Origin: an uncultured Oxalobacteraceae bacterium
Lineage (GTDB): Bacteria > Pseudomonadota > Gammaproteobacteria > Burkholderiales > Burkholderiaceae_D
Direction: 5' to 3'
Assembly (NCBI GenBank): GCA_903862415.1
Contig: CAIOYD010000023.1
Coordinates: 1 to 40,095 of the forward strand
Length of the DNA: 40,095 nt
The position numbers and the translations under genes were made by a program. Positions 1-9,008 of this stretch are shown here, piece after piece (position 1 is the first letter of the stretch; each line of letters opens with the position of its first letter). A model generated the notes under the pieces. It was not told the origin of the DNA and ran no database searches. It saw nothing but the letters and a program-made list of their open reading frames with translations.

Positions 1-339
1 CGCTTTTTACAGATACTTTCCAATCTGTTGTCTAACGCCATCAAATTTTCTCCTGACAGCGCTGAAGTTCACGTTGATCTGGCACTGTCACAACAGCACC
101 CGCATGAAATCACCATTTCCATCACCGACAAAGGCCCCGGGATTCCGACTGAATTTAAAAAACGGATTTTTCAAAAATTCTCTCAGGCAGATTCGTCCGA
201 TACCCGCAAAAAAGGAGGCACTGGACTGGGGCTCTCGATTACGCGTGAACTGGTGGAACACATGGGCGGGAAGATAGCCTATACCTCGGCCGTTAGCCAG
301 GGTTCGTGTTTTTACGTTACCTTCCCACTGCACAGCTGA
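1..339 (+). CDS. Sensor histidine kinase, C-terminal ATPase part (5' truncated by window)
   Basis: The open frame is already running at base 1 and ends with TGA at 337-339, so only about 112 C-terminal residues are visible. They form a GHKL ATPase core in the expected order: an N-box (QILSNLLSNAIKFS), a G1 box (DKGPGIP), an F-box (IFQKFSQAD) and a G2 box (GGTGLGLS). This is the ATP-binding domain of a two-component sensor kinase that would phosphorylate a His lying upstream of the window. The protein ends directly after this domain, so no receiver or Hpt domain follows. The sensed signal and the partner regulator cannot be told from here. The gene converges on the mdlB-like gene with a 1-bp gap. 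Confidence 0.9.
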   Translation, partial: RFLQILSNLLSNAIKFSPDSAEVHVDLALSQQHPHEITISITDKGPGIPTEFKKRIFQKFSQADSSDTRKKGGTGLGLSITRELVEHMGGKIAYTSAVSQGSCFYVTFPLHS

Positions 340-340
340 G

Positions 341-2098
341 TTAGTCTTCCAGTGCCTGCAATAAATAAAGCTTTTGATATATCCCCTGCGGCAATTCCAT
401 TAACTCTGCGTGCCGACCCTGCTCCATTAAACGACCATGGTTGAGCACAATAATCTGATCCGCATCCCGGATCGTCGAGAGCCGGTGGGCAATGGCAATG
501 ATGGTAACTTTACCGCGCAACTCTGCCAGTGCGGTTTGCACCACCTGTTCGGTTTCACTATCGATATGCGAAGTGGCTTCATCGAGCAACAGCAACACCG
601 GTTCACCAGCGAGTGCGCGGGCAATGGCGAGCAATTGTTTTTGTCCGGTAGAGAGCTTGGCACCACCCTCGCCAAGTTGCGTATCATAACCTTGAGCGAG
701 CTGCAGGATAAAGCCATGCGCATGTGCACTGCTGGCGGCAGTTTCGATTTGCTGCTGGCTTAAATCGCGCCCCATGGCGATGTTCTCACGCACCGAGGTT
801 GCCAGTAAAAATGGTTCCTGCGGCACCAGTCCGACCTTGAGCCGGAATTCTTCTTCGGATACCCCTGCCAGTGGCAAACCGTCGAGTTCAATGCGCCCGG
901 CTTGCGCGCTGTAAAAGCGCAGCAACAGACTCAGCAGCGTGGACTTACCACTGCCGGTATGACCCACCACGCCATAAAACTGACCGGCCGCAATGTTTAA
1001 ATCAATGTGCTGCAACACCGGATGGGCCGGATCATAACCAAAACTGATGTCTTCAAACAGCACGCTGCCACTCGTTAACGTTTGGGTCGACACCGGATAA
1101 ATTTCGGTGCTCTCCTGTAGCAGGGTATTGACGCGCGCGGCCGACACCACCGCCTGCTGGATCTGACCAAACTGCAGCGTGATTTGAATCAACGGATCGA
1201 CCACTCTGGCGATATAACTCACAAAAGCATACAAAATCCCGACTTCGATGCCACTCATGCTGCGCTGACTGAAGCTGTAAATCACCACCACCAGCAGAAT
1301 CGAATTCATCAGATCCAGCGCCGGTCGCAGCAACCATGCATTGGCGCGCAATTCGGCGATCCGCGCCTGATAATGCGCCTGATTGGTACTCATAAACCGG
1401 GCCGCAAAACGCGCATCGGCCAAACTGGCCTGCAAGACACTCATACCGGCAATGCTCTCGGCTAACTGGGCGTTGAGATCACTGCGCAACTGGCGTGCAC
1501 GTGCCACGGCGGGTGCGCTCCACTTTTGATAAAACCAGACGATCACCACCATGGCCGGAATCAGCAGCGCCACGATCAGCATCAGACGCCAGTCCAGCCA
1601 CGCCATGGCTGCCAGTGCGCCCAGCACCACAATAGAACTGTCGAGCATCACAAAGAGCACCTGCACATACAGATTTTTCACCGCCTCGGTATCGTTGGTG
1701 ACACGACTGACCAGTTGACCGGTAATGGCTTTATCAAAAAACGCCATCGGCAAACGCAGCACGTGAGCATACACTTGTTCACGCAGGCGCTGCACCGAAC
1801 GCATGGCCACGCCAGCCAGACGCAACAACTGCAAATAGCGCAACCAGGTAGCCATACAGCCGGTAATGAAATTGGCTCCCAGCAGCAAGCCGATCAACAT
1901 CCAGTCGGCATGTCGGGGCAATAAATAATTATCGATAAAGGCTTTGCCCAGCAAAGGTCCCACGGCTTCGAGACCGGCCGCGATGGCGAGAAACAAAATC
2001 CCCAGCAAGATGGCCGCATGATCGACTCTGGCCGCACTGTTGAGTAACTGTACCGCCTGCCATTGTTGCAAACGGTCGGCGCGCAGATCAGATTTCAT
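341..2098 (-). CDS. mdlB: Heterodimeric ABC exporter subunit, MdlB-like
   Basis: A 585-residue half-transporter with an N-terminal six-helix membrane domain (about 25-310) and a C-terminal nucleotide-binding domain. Visible motifs are Walker A GHTGSGKST (379-387), Q-loop Gln427, signature LSTGQ (482-486), Walker B ending in Asp506 with catalytic Glu507, and H-loop His538. Length and the non-canonical signature fit the MdlB family (E. coli about 593 aa). It starts inside the end of the mdlA-like gene (11-bp overlap), so the two are translationally coupled and very probably form one heterodimer in the inner membrane. The substrate is unknown; MdlAB relatives are annotated as multidrug or lipid-type exporters. 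The symbol rests on pair order and motif pattern. Confidence 0.85.
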   Translation of the reverse strand: MKSDLRADRLQQWQAVQLLNSAARVDHAAILLGILFLAIAAGLEAVGPLLGKAFIDNYLLPRHADWMLIGLLLGANFITGCMATWLRYLQLLRLAGVAMRSVQRLREQVYAHVLRLPMAFFDKAITGQLVSRVTNDTEAVKNLYVQVLFVMLDSSIVVLGALAAMAWLDWRLMLIVALLIPAMVVIVWFYQKWSAPAVARARQLRSDLNAQLAESIAGMSVLQASLADARFAARFMSTNQAHYQARIAELRANAWLLRPALDLMNSILLVVVIYSFSQRSMSGIEVGILYAFVSYIARVVDPLIQITLQFGQIQQAVVSAARVNTLLQESTEIYPVSTQTLTSGSVLFEDISFGYDPAHPVLQHIDLNIAAGQFYGVVGHTGSGKSTLLSLLLRFYSAQAGRIELDGLPLAGVSEEEFRLKVGLVPQEPFLLATSVRENIAMGRDLSQQQIETAASSAHAHGFILQLAQGYDTQLGEGGAKLSTGQKQLLAIARALAGEPVLLLLDEATSHIDSETEQVVQTALAELRGKVTIIAIAHRLSTIRDADQIIVLNHGRLMEQGRHAELMELPQGIYQKLYLLQALED

Positions 2099-3830
2099 CT
2101 AATGATGCCTCCAGCTGCTGGTAACGCCACTGACTGGCATACCAGCCATCGAGCGCCATTAATTGCGCGTGGGTACCCTGTTCGGTGACTGCGCCGTGTT
2201 TGAGTACCACGATATGATCGGCGTCGGCCACCGCGCTCAGACGATGGCTGACGATAAGCACCGAGCGCCCGAGCCGGGCGGCACGCAAATGTTGCAGGAT
2301 GCTGGTCTGGGTGCCGGTATCGACTGCCGAGAGGGCATCATCGAGCAACAGCAACGGACTGTTAGTGAGCAGCGCACGCGCAATCGCGACCCGCTGACGC
2401 TGACCGCCCGACAGCGTCACGCCGCGTTCGCCCACCGGGGTTTCATACCCCTGCGGAAAACGTAAAATATCGTCATGGACCGACGCCAGTTGCGCGGCCT
2501 GTTCAATTTCTGCCTGAGTGGCGTCCGGCTTGCCGAGCGCAATATTGGCCGCCACGCTGGCTGAAAACAAAAACGGTTCCTGCGCGACCCAGCTGATGTG
2601 ACGGCGCAGATTGTCGATGCGGTAGTTCTCTAGCGGGTGCTCACCCCAGGACAGCGTGCCCTGTTGCGGCATGTACTGGCGCAACAGCAGCCGGATCAGG
2701 GTGGATTTACCGGCCCCGGTCGGACCCACCAGTCCGACGGTTTTACCTTGCTGCAAAGTGATGCTCACGCCCTTGAGTGCTGCCTGGGCTTGTTCCGGAT
2801 AGGCGAAATGGACGCCGGAAATATGCAGCTGTCCCTGCGGGACAGCTGCAATGGTGCCGTTATCTTCAATCGACAAGGGCAGACTCAAGATCGGCCCCAG
2901 CCGACGCCAGGCCGCCTTGCCGCGTTCGATCAGCGACAATACCCAACCGGCGGCAAACATTGGCCAGATCAGCTGCCCCAGATACATGGTAAAACTGGTG
3001 AGTGCGCCGATACTCATTTGTGCGTGCCAGACAAAATAACCACCCAGACACAGGGTTAAAAATCCGGCCGTCGTCAGCGCCAGTCCGACAGCGGGTTCAT
3101 ACGCGGCTTCCCAGCGTTGCGCCCGCAGACTGGCATCGGCCGCCTTTTGGGCCAGTTCGGCAAACTGGCTGGCATTGCGGGATTCCAGACCGAGTGCGCG
3201 CACGGTACGGACACCGGCCAGACTTTCCTGCACCTGATCGTTGAGGTGGCTGAAGCAGTTCAGCGCTTCATGCGAGGCGTCGTGCACCTGCTGGGTAATG
3301 CGCTTAAAGGCATACGCCATAAAGGGAAAGGGTAACAGCGCAATCACCGTCAGACGCCAGTCGACGCCCAAAAACATCATTGCCAGCACCATGAGCAGTG
3401 TAGTCGTGCCATCAAATCCGGCCAGCATGGCTTCACCGGCAGCGAGTTCAATCGCATCAGCATCATTGGTGCCTAGCGCCATCAAATCACCGGTGCGTTG
3501 TTGCTGAAAAAAATCCGGCCCCTGCAAACACAGGCGGCGATACAGTTCAGTCCGCAGATGCACGCCCAGTTGATAGGAAGCGACAAACAATTGCATGCGC
3601 CAACCGACGCGCAAAAAATAAATCGCCACGCCCATGAGCAATAAAATGCCCAACTGTTGCACAATCAAGGTTTGGGTCAAGTGACCGGCCACCAGTTCAT
3701 CGACCAGATGGCCCACACGTCGCGGTATCCACACCGTGAGCATGCCTACCGACATGAGCATGGCGGCTGCAAGCAGATAATGGCGACGGTGCCTGGCAAC
3801 GAAGTTGAAAATTAACTGGAAAAACGACAC
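2088..3830 (-). CDS. mdlA: Heterodimeric ABC exporter subunit, MdlA-like
   Basis: A 580-residue membrane-plus-ATPase half-transporter, upstream partner of the MdlB-like subunit. Transmembrane helices fill roughly residues 15-310. The ATPase domain has Walker A GPTGAGKST (369-377), Q-loop Gln417, a canonical LSGGQ signature (473-477) and Walker B LLLLD (493-497). The residue after Walker B, normally the catalytic Glu, is Asp498. That is the usual state of the degenerate protomer in heterodimeric exporters, and MdlA proteins carry it too. The ATG lies 23 bp downstream of the carboxypeptidase stop, so the carboxypeptidase, mdlA and mdlB may form one transcript. The transported compound is unknown. 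Confidence 0.85.
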   Translation of the reverse strand: MSFFQLIFNFVARHRRHYLLAAAMLMSVGMLTVWIPRRVGHLVDELVAGHLTQTLIVQQLGILLLMGVAIYFLRVGWRMQLFVASYQLGVHLRTELYRRLCLQGPDFFQQQRTGDLMALGTNDADAIELAAGEAMLAGFDGTTTLLMVLAMMFLGVDWRLTVIALLPFPFMAYAFKRITQQVHDASHEALNCFSHLNDQVQESLAGVRTVRALGLESRNASQFAELAQKAADASLRAQRWEAAYEPAVGLALTTAGFLTLCLGGYFVWHAQMSIGALTSFTMYLGQLIWPMFAAGWVLSLIERGKAAWRRLGPILSLPLSIEDNGTIAAVPQGQLHISGVHFAYPEQAQAALKGVSITLQQGKTVGLVGPTGAGKSTLIRLLLRQYMPQQGTLSWGEHPLENYRIDNLRRHISWVAQEPFLFSASVAANIALGKPDATQAEIEQAAQLASVHDDILRFPQGYETPVGERGVTLSGGQRQRVAIARALLTNSPLLLLDDALSAVDTGTQTSILQHLRAARLGRSVLIVSHRLSAVADADHIVVLKHGAVTEQGTHAQLMALDGWYASQWRYQQLEASLDEI

Positions 3831-3853
3831 GGATCAACCTTAGAAATGAGGCA

Positions 3854-4726
3854 TTATTTGGCCGCCAGTTTACCCTGGGCAGCAACATTGTTTTCTACCC
3901 ACACCAGCATGTCTTTCCAGATGCGTGCAACTTCGGCGTCGGATGGCATTTGCTGAGAATTGGGTAATTCTATCGTGACCACCGGAATATCTTTGTGCAG
4001 CCCGCCATAGTTTCCCAGCGAGCCCGGATAAACACCCACACGATTAAACAACAGCCGACCAAATTTACTTGGCGGCGTGCCTGCGCCATCAAAATCGAGC
4101 ACCCCAAATGGCGCGTGGACCGAAATAATCACATCAGGCCCAAACTGTTCAATCTGATTGAACACCCAGCGGCTTTCCGGCTCCGACAGCGCTGCCTTGC
4201 CAGGAAAACGGCGCGGATCGCTGCGCGTACGTACCCGCCAGTATTGTGGCGCTTCCTTATCCCAATTAGGCGTGGGGAAATTGCGATTCAAATCGACGCC
4301 GCTGGCATTGACCCGGGTCGGCTTGCGTGCGAGCAAACCATCCGGATTAATCACCGGAGCGATTTTCCAGTGCAAATCATTGCTGGTGGAATCATTGAGT
4401 GTATCGAGCCATTTGAACACCACCGCCGAGGCCGTTTTTTCATCCCCGTGTATACCACCGATCAACAATACTTTCACCGGCGTTCTGGTCAGGGCAACCC
4501 CGGCCGGAACATCACGGATCAACAGTGGAAATCCCTTTTTGGATACCGTACCGCTCGGTTTCAAGGCACTGCTCTGACATTGCGCCAGGGTGATTTTTGG
4601 TAACCGGCTCACCAGTGGTGCACACCACGTATTAGCTGGTTTTTTAACGATTTTTGCCGGCACAGAAACCGCAGCGGTCGCAGCGGTACACAACACCAGG
4701 CCGGCAAAAACAACCAAATAGTTCAC
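3854..4726 (-). CDS. Secreted M14-family zinc carboxypeptidase (murein peptide amidase-like)
   Basis: A 290-residue protein with a typical signal peptide (hydrophobic residues 3-19) and a complete M14 catalytic set. Zinc ligands His93 and Glu96 lie in GGIHGDE, substrate-binding elements are NPDG (127-130) and DLNRNFP with Arg148, the third zinc ligand is His204 (SVHAP), and the general-base Glu253 is in TIELP. It should trim peptides in the periplasm. Similarity of layout to MpaA-type enzymes suggests murein tripeptides as substrate, but that is inference, since MpaA itself is cytoplasmic. It lies between metK, 13 bp upstream, and the mdlAB pair on the same strand. Confidence 0.8.
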   Translation of the reverse strand: MNYLVVFAGLVLCTAATAAVSVPAKIVKKPANTWCAPLVSRLPKITLAQCQSSALKPSGTVSKKGFPLLIRDVPAGVALTRTPVKVLLIGGIHGDEKTASAVVFKWLDTLNDSTSNDLHWKIAPVINPDGLLARKPTRVNASGVDLNRNFPTPNWDKEAPQYWRVRTRSDPRRFPGKAALSEPESRWVFNQIEQFGPDVIISVHAPFGVLDFDGAGTPPSKFGRLLFNRVGVYPGSLGNYGGLHKDIPVVTIELPNSQQMPSDAEVARIWKDMLVWVENNVAAQGKLAAK

Positions 4727-4739
4727 TGACTTCCTTATG

Positions 4740-5906
4740 TTATTTCAAGCCGGCAGCATCCCGCAGAATCGCGGCCTTATCGGTACGTTCCCAGGAAAAT
4801 TCCGGTTCTTCACGGCCAAAGTGGCCATAAGCAGCGGTTTTTTGATAAATCGGACGCAATAAATCCAGCATTTGCACAATGCCTTTAGGACGCAGATCAA
4901 AAATTTCGTGCACCAGTTGCTCGATTTTAGCATCAGGAATCACTCCCGTGCCTTCTGTGTAGACGGTAATGTTAATCGGTTTGGCAACACCGATGGCATA
5001 ACTGATCTGAATCTGACACTGACGTGCCAGACCGGCGGCGACAATATTCTTGGCCACATAGCGCGCGGCATACGCGGCGGAACGATCCACCTTGGTCGGA
5101 TCTTTGCCGGAAAAAGCACCGCCACCATGCGGGCAGGCGCCACCGTAAGTATCGACAATGATTTTGCGACCAGTCAAACCACAATCACCCTGAGGACCAC
5201 CGATCACAAAACGACCGGTCGGATTAATCAGGTAACGGGTGTTTTTAAGCCATTCTTTGGGAACCACCGGATTGATGATATCTTCAATGGCGGCTTCTTC
5301 AATCGCCTTGTGCAGCATTTCCGGCGCATGTTGAGTAGACAGGACGATGGTATCAATCGCCACCGGGCGACCATCAACATAACGCAGGGTGACCTGTGAT
5401 TTGGCATCCGGACGCAGCCATGGAAGACGACCATCTTTGCGCAACTGTGACTGCCGTTCCACAATCCGGTGGGCATAATAAATGGCCGCCGGCATTAATT
5501 CCGGGGTTTCATCGCAGGCATAACCAAACATCAGGCCCTGGTCACCGGCGCCCTGATCGAGATCGAGCCCACGGCCTTCATCGACACCCTGAGCGATATC
5601 GGGCGACTGTTTGTCATAACACACCATGACAGCACAACCCTTGTAATCAATACCGTATTCGGTATTGTCATAACCGATACGTTTGATGGTTTCCCGTGCC
5701 ACATTGATGTAATCAACATTGGCGTGAGTGGTAATTTCACCCGCAAGAACCACTAACCCGGTATTACACAGAGTTTCTGCTGCCACGCGGGCGTGCGGAT
5801 CCTGCGCCAGAATGGCATCAAGAATGGCGTCCGAGATTTGATCCGCTACTTTGTCAGGATGACCTTCCGAGACGGATTCGGAAGTAAAAAGATATTCATT
5901 TGCCAT
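4740..5906 (-). CDS. metK: S-adenosylmethionine synthetase
   Basis: Makes S-adenosylmethionine from methionine and ATP in the cytosol. The 388-residue product (E. coli 384) begins [20 protein letters not shown], with the family His16-Pro-Asp18-Lys19 motif. It also holds the glycine-rich [19 protein letters not shown] segment of the active site and ends in the expected FSWERTDKA region. An in-frame ATG 30 bp upstream (at 5936) would add ten residues without family similarity. I prefer the ATG at 5904-5906, which has an AAAG purine patch about six bases upstream. The gene is divergent from the lpxL-like pair and is preceded by a leader with several hairpins (5938-6031). Confidence 0.97.
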   Translation of the reverse strand: MANEYLFTSESVSEGHPDKVADQISDAILDAILAQDPHARVAAETLCNTGLVVLAGEITTHANVDYINVARETIKRIGYDNTEYGIDYKGCAVMVCYDKQSPDIAQGVDEGRGLDLDQGAGDQGLMFGYACDETPELMPAAIYYAHRIVERQSQLRKDGRLPWLRPDAKSQVTLRYVDGRPVAIDTIVLSTQHAPEMLHKAIEEAAIEDIINPVVPKEWLKNTRYLINPTGRFVIGGPQGDCGLTGRKIIVDTYGGACPHGGGAFSGKDPTKVDRSAAYAARYVAKNIVAAGLARQCQIQISYAIGVAKPINITVYTEGTGVIPDAKIEQLVHEIFDLRPKGIVQMLDLLRPIYQKTAAYGHFGREEPEFSWERTDKAAILRDAAGLK

Positions 5907-5937
5907 GTCAGGCTTTCTTTGCTTATGGTTGACCATG

Positions 5938-6031
5938 TCGCAGAAGCTGCCTGCGACGCTTTAGCGGAAATTTATATACCGCCTCGCAAGTTGTCTGTTA
6001 ACTCGGCGGTAATTCAGAAGGCCAGAGGCCT
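5938..6031 (-). promoter_or_regulatory. Hairpin-rich metK leader
   Basis: Read on the minus strand, the 5' region of metK holds successive stem-loops. The first has stem AGGCC/GGCCT (6019-6031). The second has an outer stem ACCGCC/GGCGGT (5978-5983 with 6005-6010) and an inner AGTT/AACT closing a 7-nt loop. The third is a small CGCT/AGCG stem near 5957-5966. The last is TCGCAG/CTGCGA (5938-5956), ending about 30 bases before the chosen start codon. I do not recognise a known SAM riboswitch class. Whether this is a regulatory RNA or incidental structure cannot be decided from one sequence. I found no convincing sigma70 promoter upstream. Confidence 0.4.
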
Positions 6032-6164
6032 GCATTTAGCTTAGATCAAAACAAGACAATTGCCATACAATCTGAGCAACTCTGCCGGTTTTGCCACTGA
6101 ATTTTGTGCTATTTTACGCCTCTTGGGATTTTTTTGCTGTTCCTTATCCAAATTTAAAGGCTTT

Positions 6165-7043
6165 ATGCTGGTTGCATTATTCCGATTACTGTCGCTGTTG
6201 CCGCTGCCGCTGTTGCATGCCATCGGGGCAGGTTTCGGCTGGCTGGTTTACCTGCTCAGTCCGTCCTACCGTCGGCTGCTACAGCAAAATATGCAGCAGG
6301 CCGGATTTACCTCTGCTACCAAAGCTGCCGTTTCCGAAGCCGGCAAAAGCATACTCGAACTACCTTTTATCTGGTGTGGCACACCACAGCGAGTGCTAAA
6401 AACAGCCCACATTATCAACTGGGAAATTGCTCAGGAATTGATCGACAACAAACAAGGTGTGATTTTTTTAACCCCGCATCTGGGTTGTTTTGAAATTATT
6501 GCTCAGGCCATTGCTGCCCAAACCCCACTCACCGCCCTGTATCGCCCGCCGCGCAAACAAGCCTTGCAGCCGTTAATGGAAGATGCCCGCGCACGCACCA
6601 ATTTATTGCTCGCCCCAGCCAATTTAAGCGGTGTGCGCAGCATGCTCAAAGCACTCAAAAAAGGCGCCGCCATCGGCTTGCTGCCGGATCAGGTACCGCA
6701 AACCGGTGAAGGCGTCTGGGCTGATTTTTTTGACCGGCCAGCCTATACCATGACGCTGCCTTCCAAGCTGCACAGCATGACCGGAGCACCCATCATGCTG
6801 ACCTATGCAAAACGTCTGCCCTGGGGACGCGGTTTTGAAATTCGCTTTGTGCCTTTCGATGCACTCGCTGACTCAGCGCAACTGGCCACGGGCACACCTG
6901 AAGAACAGGCAACGGCCATCAATGCCGCCATGGAAAAACTCATCGCTCACTGTCCTGAGCAATATTTCTGGAGCTATAACCGCTACAAAACCCCGGCCAA
7001 CGTGACCGCTCCCGTTCGCCCCGACACCATTCCAACCCCATAA
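6165..7043 (+). CDS. Lipid A biosynthesis acyltransferase (LpxL/HtrB family), copy 1
   Basis: A 292-residue member of the LpxL/LpxM family of inner-membrane enzymes that move an acyl chain from acyl-ACP to the lipid A precursor. The N-terminus has a hydrophobic anchor (about 3-31). The catalytic HX4(D/E) motif is His105...Glu110 in PHLGCFE, and further downstream the GLLPDQVP region is typical of the family. The frame extends upstream to 6060, but that extension resembles no family N-terminus. The ATG at 6165 has an AAAGG Shine-Dalgarno 4 bases upstream and a standard length. Four bases separate it from a second family member, so the two are probably co-transcribed and add different acyl chains. 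Which is LpxL and which LpxM cannot be assigned. Confidence 0.88.
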   Translation: MLVALFRLLSLLPLPLLHAIGAGFGWLVYLLSPSYRRLLQQNMQQAGFTSATKAAVSEAGKSILELPFIWCGTPQRVLKTAHIINWEIAQELIDNKQGVIFLTPHLGCFEIIAQAIAAQTPLTALYRPPRKQALQPLMEDARARTNLLLAPANLSGVRSMLKALKKGAAIGLLPDQVPQTGEGVWADFFDRPAYTMTLPSKLHSMTGAPIMLTYAKRLPWGRGFEIRFVPFDALADSAQLATGTPEEQATAINAAMEKLIAHCPEQYFWSYNRYKTPANVTAPVRPDTIPTP

Positions 7044-7047
7044 CACC

Positions 7048-7914
7048 ATGCGCATACTTTTAGGTTTCATGTGGCTGCTACATTTTTTGCCCCTGCCCGT
7101 CCTCGGTCGATTTGGTAATGCCATCGGCGCATTGCTGTACTGGATACTGCCGTCACGGCGTCACATAACACAAACCAATCTGCGGCTGTGCTTCCCGGAA
7201 ATGAGTGCGGAGCAACGCACCCGCATCGCCAAACAGCATTTTCAGGCCTATGCCCGCAGTGTGTTTGAGCGCAGTATTTTATGGTGGAGTTCGGAAGCAC
7301 GCGTACGCCGCCTGATTCAGGTTGACCCGGCCGTACCAGCGGAACTGATCAAAGCCGGACCGGTGATTTTATTATGTCCGCATTTTGTCAGCCTCGATGT
7401 TGCCGGCATCGGACTGGTGCTGGAAACGCCGATCTGCTCTATCTATGCTCCGCAAAAAAACCAGGTCTTTGATGAAGCCTTGAAAAATGGCCGCAATCGT
7501 TTTGGTCTGGTACGACTGCTGTCACGCGCCGAAGGTGTCAAACCCATTATCCGCGCCATGCGCGAAGGCTATGGTTTTTTGATGCTGCCAGACATGGATT
7601 TCGGGATTAAAGATGCCGAATTCGTGACTTTTTTCGGCATCCCCGCCGCCACACTCACTGCCCCTGCACGGATTGCTGCCGCCACAGGTGCGAAGGTAGT
7701 TCCTGTGATTGCCACCATGCTGCCCAACTATCAGGGTTGGCGTGTCACCGTACATCCGGTCTGGGAAAAATTTCCCGGCACCGACATCAAAGCAGCCACC
7801 CAACGCATGAATCACTTTCTGGAACAGCAAATCCGATTTGCACCGGCAGAATATTTCTGGTCGCACCGACGCTTCAAGACCCGGCCCGAAGGTATGCCCG
7901 ACGTCTATCAATAA
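7048..7914 (+). CDS. Lipid A biosynthesis acyltransferase (LpxL/HtrB family), copy 2
   Basis: A 288-residue paralogue of the preceding gene. It has a hydrophobic N-terminal anchor (about 4-33) and the family catalytic dyad as His112...Asp117 in CPHFVSLD, an HX4D version where copy 1 has HX4E. The LPDMDFG segment matches the conserved GxxxxLxDQ-like region, and the C-terminus ends in the family EYFWSHRRFKTRP stretch. The two copies are clearly divergent, which fits an old duplication with separate acyl-donor or acceptor preferences. Start ATG is 4 bases after the copy 1 stop codon. Confidence 0.88.
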   Translation: MRILLGFMWLLHFLPLPVLGRFGNAIGALLYWILPSRRHITQTNLRLCFPEMSAEQRTRIAKQHFQAYARSVFERSILWWSSEARVRRLIQVDPAVPAELIKAGPVILLCPHFVSLDVAGIGLVLETPICSIYAPQKNQVFDEALKNGRNRFGLVRLLSRAEGVKPIIRAMREGYGFLMLPDMDFGIKDAEFVTFFGIPAATLTAPARIAAATGAKVVPVIATMLPNYQGWRVTVHPVWEKFPGTDIKAATQRMNHFLEQQIRFAPAEYFWSHRRFKTRPEGMPDVYQ

Positions 7915-7943
7915 TAAACAATCCTTACTCAGAAGTCCTGCAA

Positions 7944-7960
7944 TGTTCGCAGGCCGAACA
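7944..7960 (+). other. Small hairpin after the acyltransferase pair
   Basis: A six-base perfect inverted repeat TGTTCG/CGAACA with a 5-base loop lies 30 bases after the second acyltransferase stop codon. It is followed by GGTTTAT rather than a T-run, so it is not a convincing Rho-independent terminator. It may stabilise the transcript end. Confidence 0.3.
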
Positions 7961-8061
7961 GGTTTATGGCCTAACTGTGACTATCGCTCTGGCGGACAAC
8001 ATATAAGTGGCAAAAACTGCTATTTTTATTACATGAAAGCCAGCGAATACGTTAGAATTTT

Positions 8062-8090
8062 TTGCGGCTGTCCCTATAGCCACCTATAAT
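8062..8090 (+). promoter_or_regulatory. Sigma70-type promoter for dapF
   Basis: TTGCGG (8062-8067) and a perfect TATAAT (8085-8090) are separated by exactly 17 bases, placing a start site near 8097. This is about 50 bases before the dapF ATG and inside the 233-bp gap after the acyltransferases. It suggests that dapF-DUF484-xerC is transcribed independently of the lpxL-like pair. Confidence 0.7.
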
Positions 8091-8147
8091 CAAAAAGACT
8101 GTATCAAAGACTGTGCCTGACCCCATCCACCTAAACAGAAACGCAGC

Positions 8148-8999
8148 ATGAAAATAAAATTCACAAAAATGCATGGCGCAGGAAACGACTTTTTGGTCTT
8201 CGATGGCATCCATCAGCCCATCCAGTTCTCCCCCGAACAATGGCAAAAACTGGCCAACCGCCGCTACGGCATCGGTGCGGATCAAATGCTGGTGGTGGAA
8301 CGTTCTGACATCGAAGGCGTCGATTTCCGCTACCGGATTTACAATTCTGACGGTGGCGAAGTCGAACATTGTGGCAATGGTGCACGTGCGTTTGTCAAAT
8401 TTGTGCATGAAAAAAAACTGATCAAAAAAACCCGTATCAAAGTCGAAATCATGAAAGGCATCATCGAACTCAATCTTGAAGCCAACGGCCTGATCACGGT
8501 GGAAATGGAGAAACCGCAATTCGCACCAGAACAAATTCCCTTTGACAGTGCCGATCTGAAAGCCAAAAAAGAAGCCGATGCCACACTCTGGCCACTGACC
8601 ATAGGCAAGAAAAAAATTCAGGTTTCAGTAGTTTCCATGGGTAACCCGCATGCGGTACAACTGGTCGACGATGTCGATCAAGCCGAAGTATTAACCGATG
8701 GCCCGCTGATTGAACATCACCCGCGCTTTCCACAGCGGGTCAATGCCGGCTTTATGCAAATCATCGATCCGCAGCACATCAAACTGCGGGTGTTTGAACG
8801 CGGTGCGGGTGAAACACTCGCCTGCGGCACCGGTGCCTGTGCTGCCGTGGCGGCCGGCATTTTGCGCGGCAAACTGACTTCGCCGGTCACCGTCACAGCG
8901 CTTGGTGGTGAACTGTTAATCCGCTGGGATGGACCGGATGAACCTATTTTTCTGACCGGCCCGGCTGTCTCTGTTTTTGACGGCGAAATTCATATCTGA
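8148..8999 (+). CDS. dapF: Diaminopimelate epimerase
   Basis: Converts LL- to meso-diaminopimelate, the step that supplies both lysine and the peptidoglycan cross-linking residue. The 283-residue cytosolic protein starts [20 protein letters not shown], the family signature. It has both catalytic cysteines: Cys75 in HCGNGARA and Cys226 in ACGTGACAA, the thiolate pair that exchanges the alpha proton. Length is normal (E. coli 274). It is followed 9 bases later by the DUF484 gene, then xerC, a familiar dapF-DUF484-xerC order in proteobacteria. A well-formed promoter lies upstream. Confidence 0.97.
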   Translation: MKIKFTKMHGAGNDFLVFDGIHQPIQFSPEQWQKLANRRYGIGADQMLVVERSDIEGVDFRYRIYNSDGGEVEHCGNGARAFVKFVHEKKLIKKTRIKVEIMKGIIELNLEANGLITVEMEKPQFAPEQIPFDSADLKAKKEADATLWPLTIGKKKIQVSVVSMGNPHAVQLVDDVDQAEVLTDGPLIEHHPRFPQRVNAGFMQIIDPQHIKLRVFERGAGETLACGTGACAAVAAGILRGKLTSPVTVTALGGELLIRWDGPDEPIFLTGPAVSVFDGEIHI

Positions 9000-9008
9000 A
9001 GGTAATCA

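Noticed and set aside
1526-1924. Histidine/glutamine-rich open frame on the plus strand
   Set aside because: It is the antisense of the mdlB-like coding region; composition arises from the reverse of conserved codons.
5907-5936. Longer metK start (ten extra residues)
   Set aside because: The extension has no family similarity; [19 protein letters not shown] is the conserved N-terminus.
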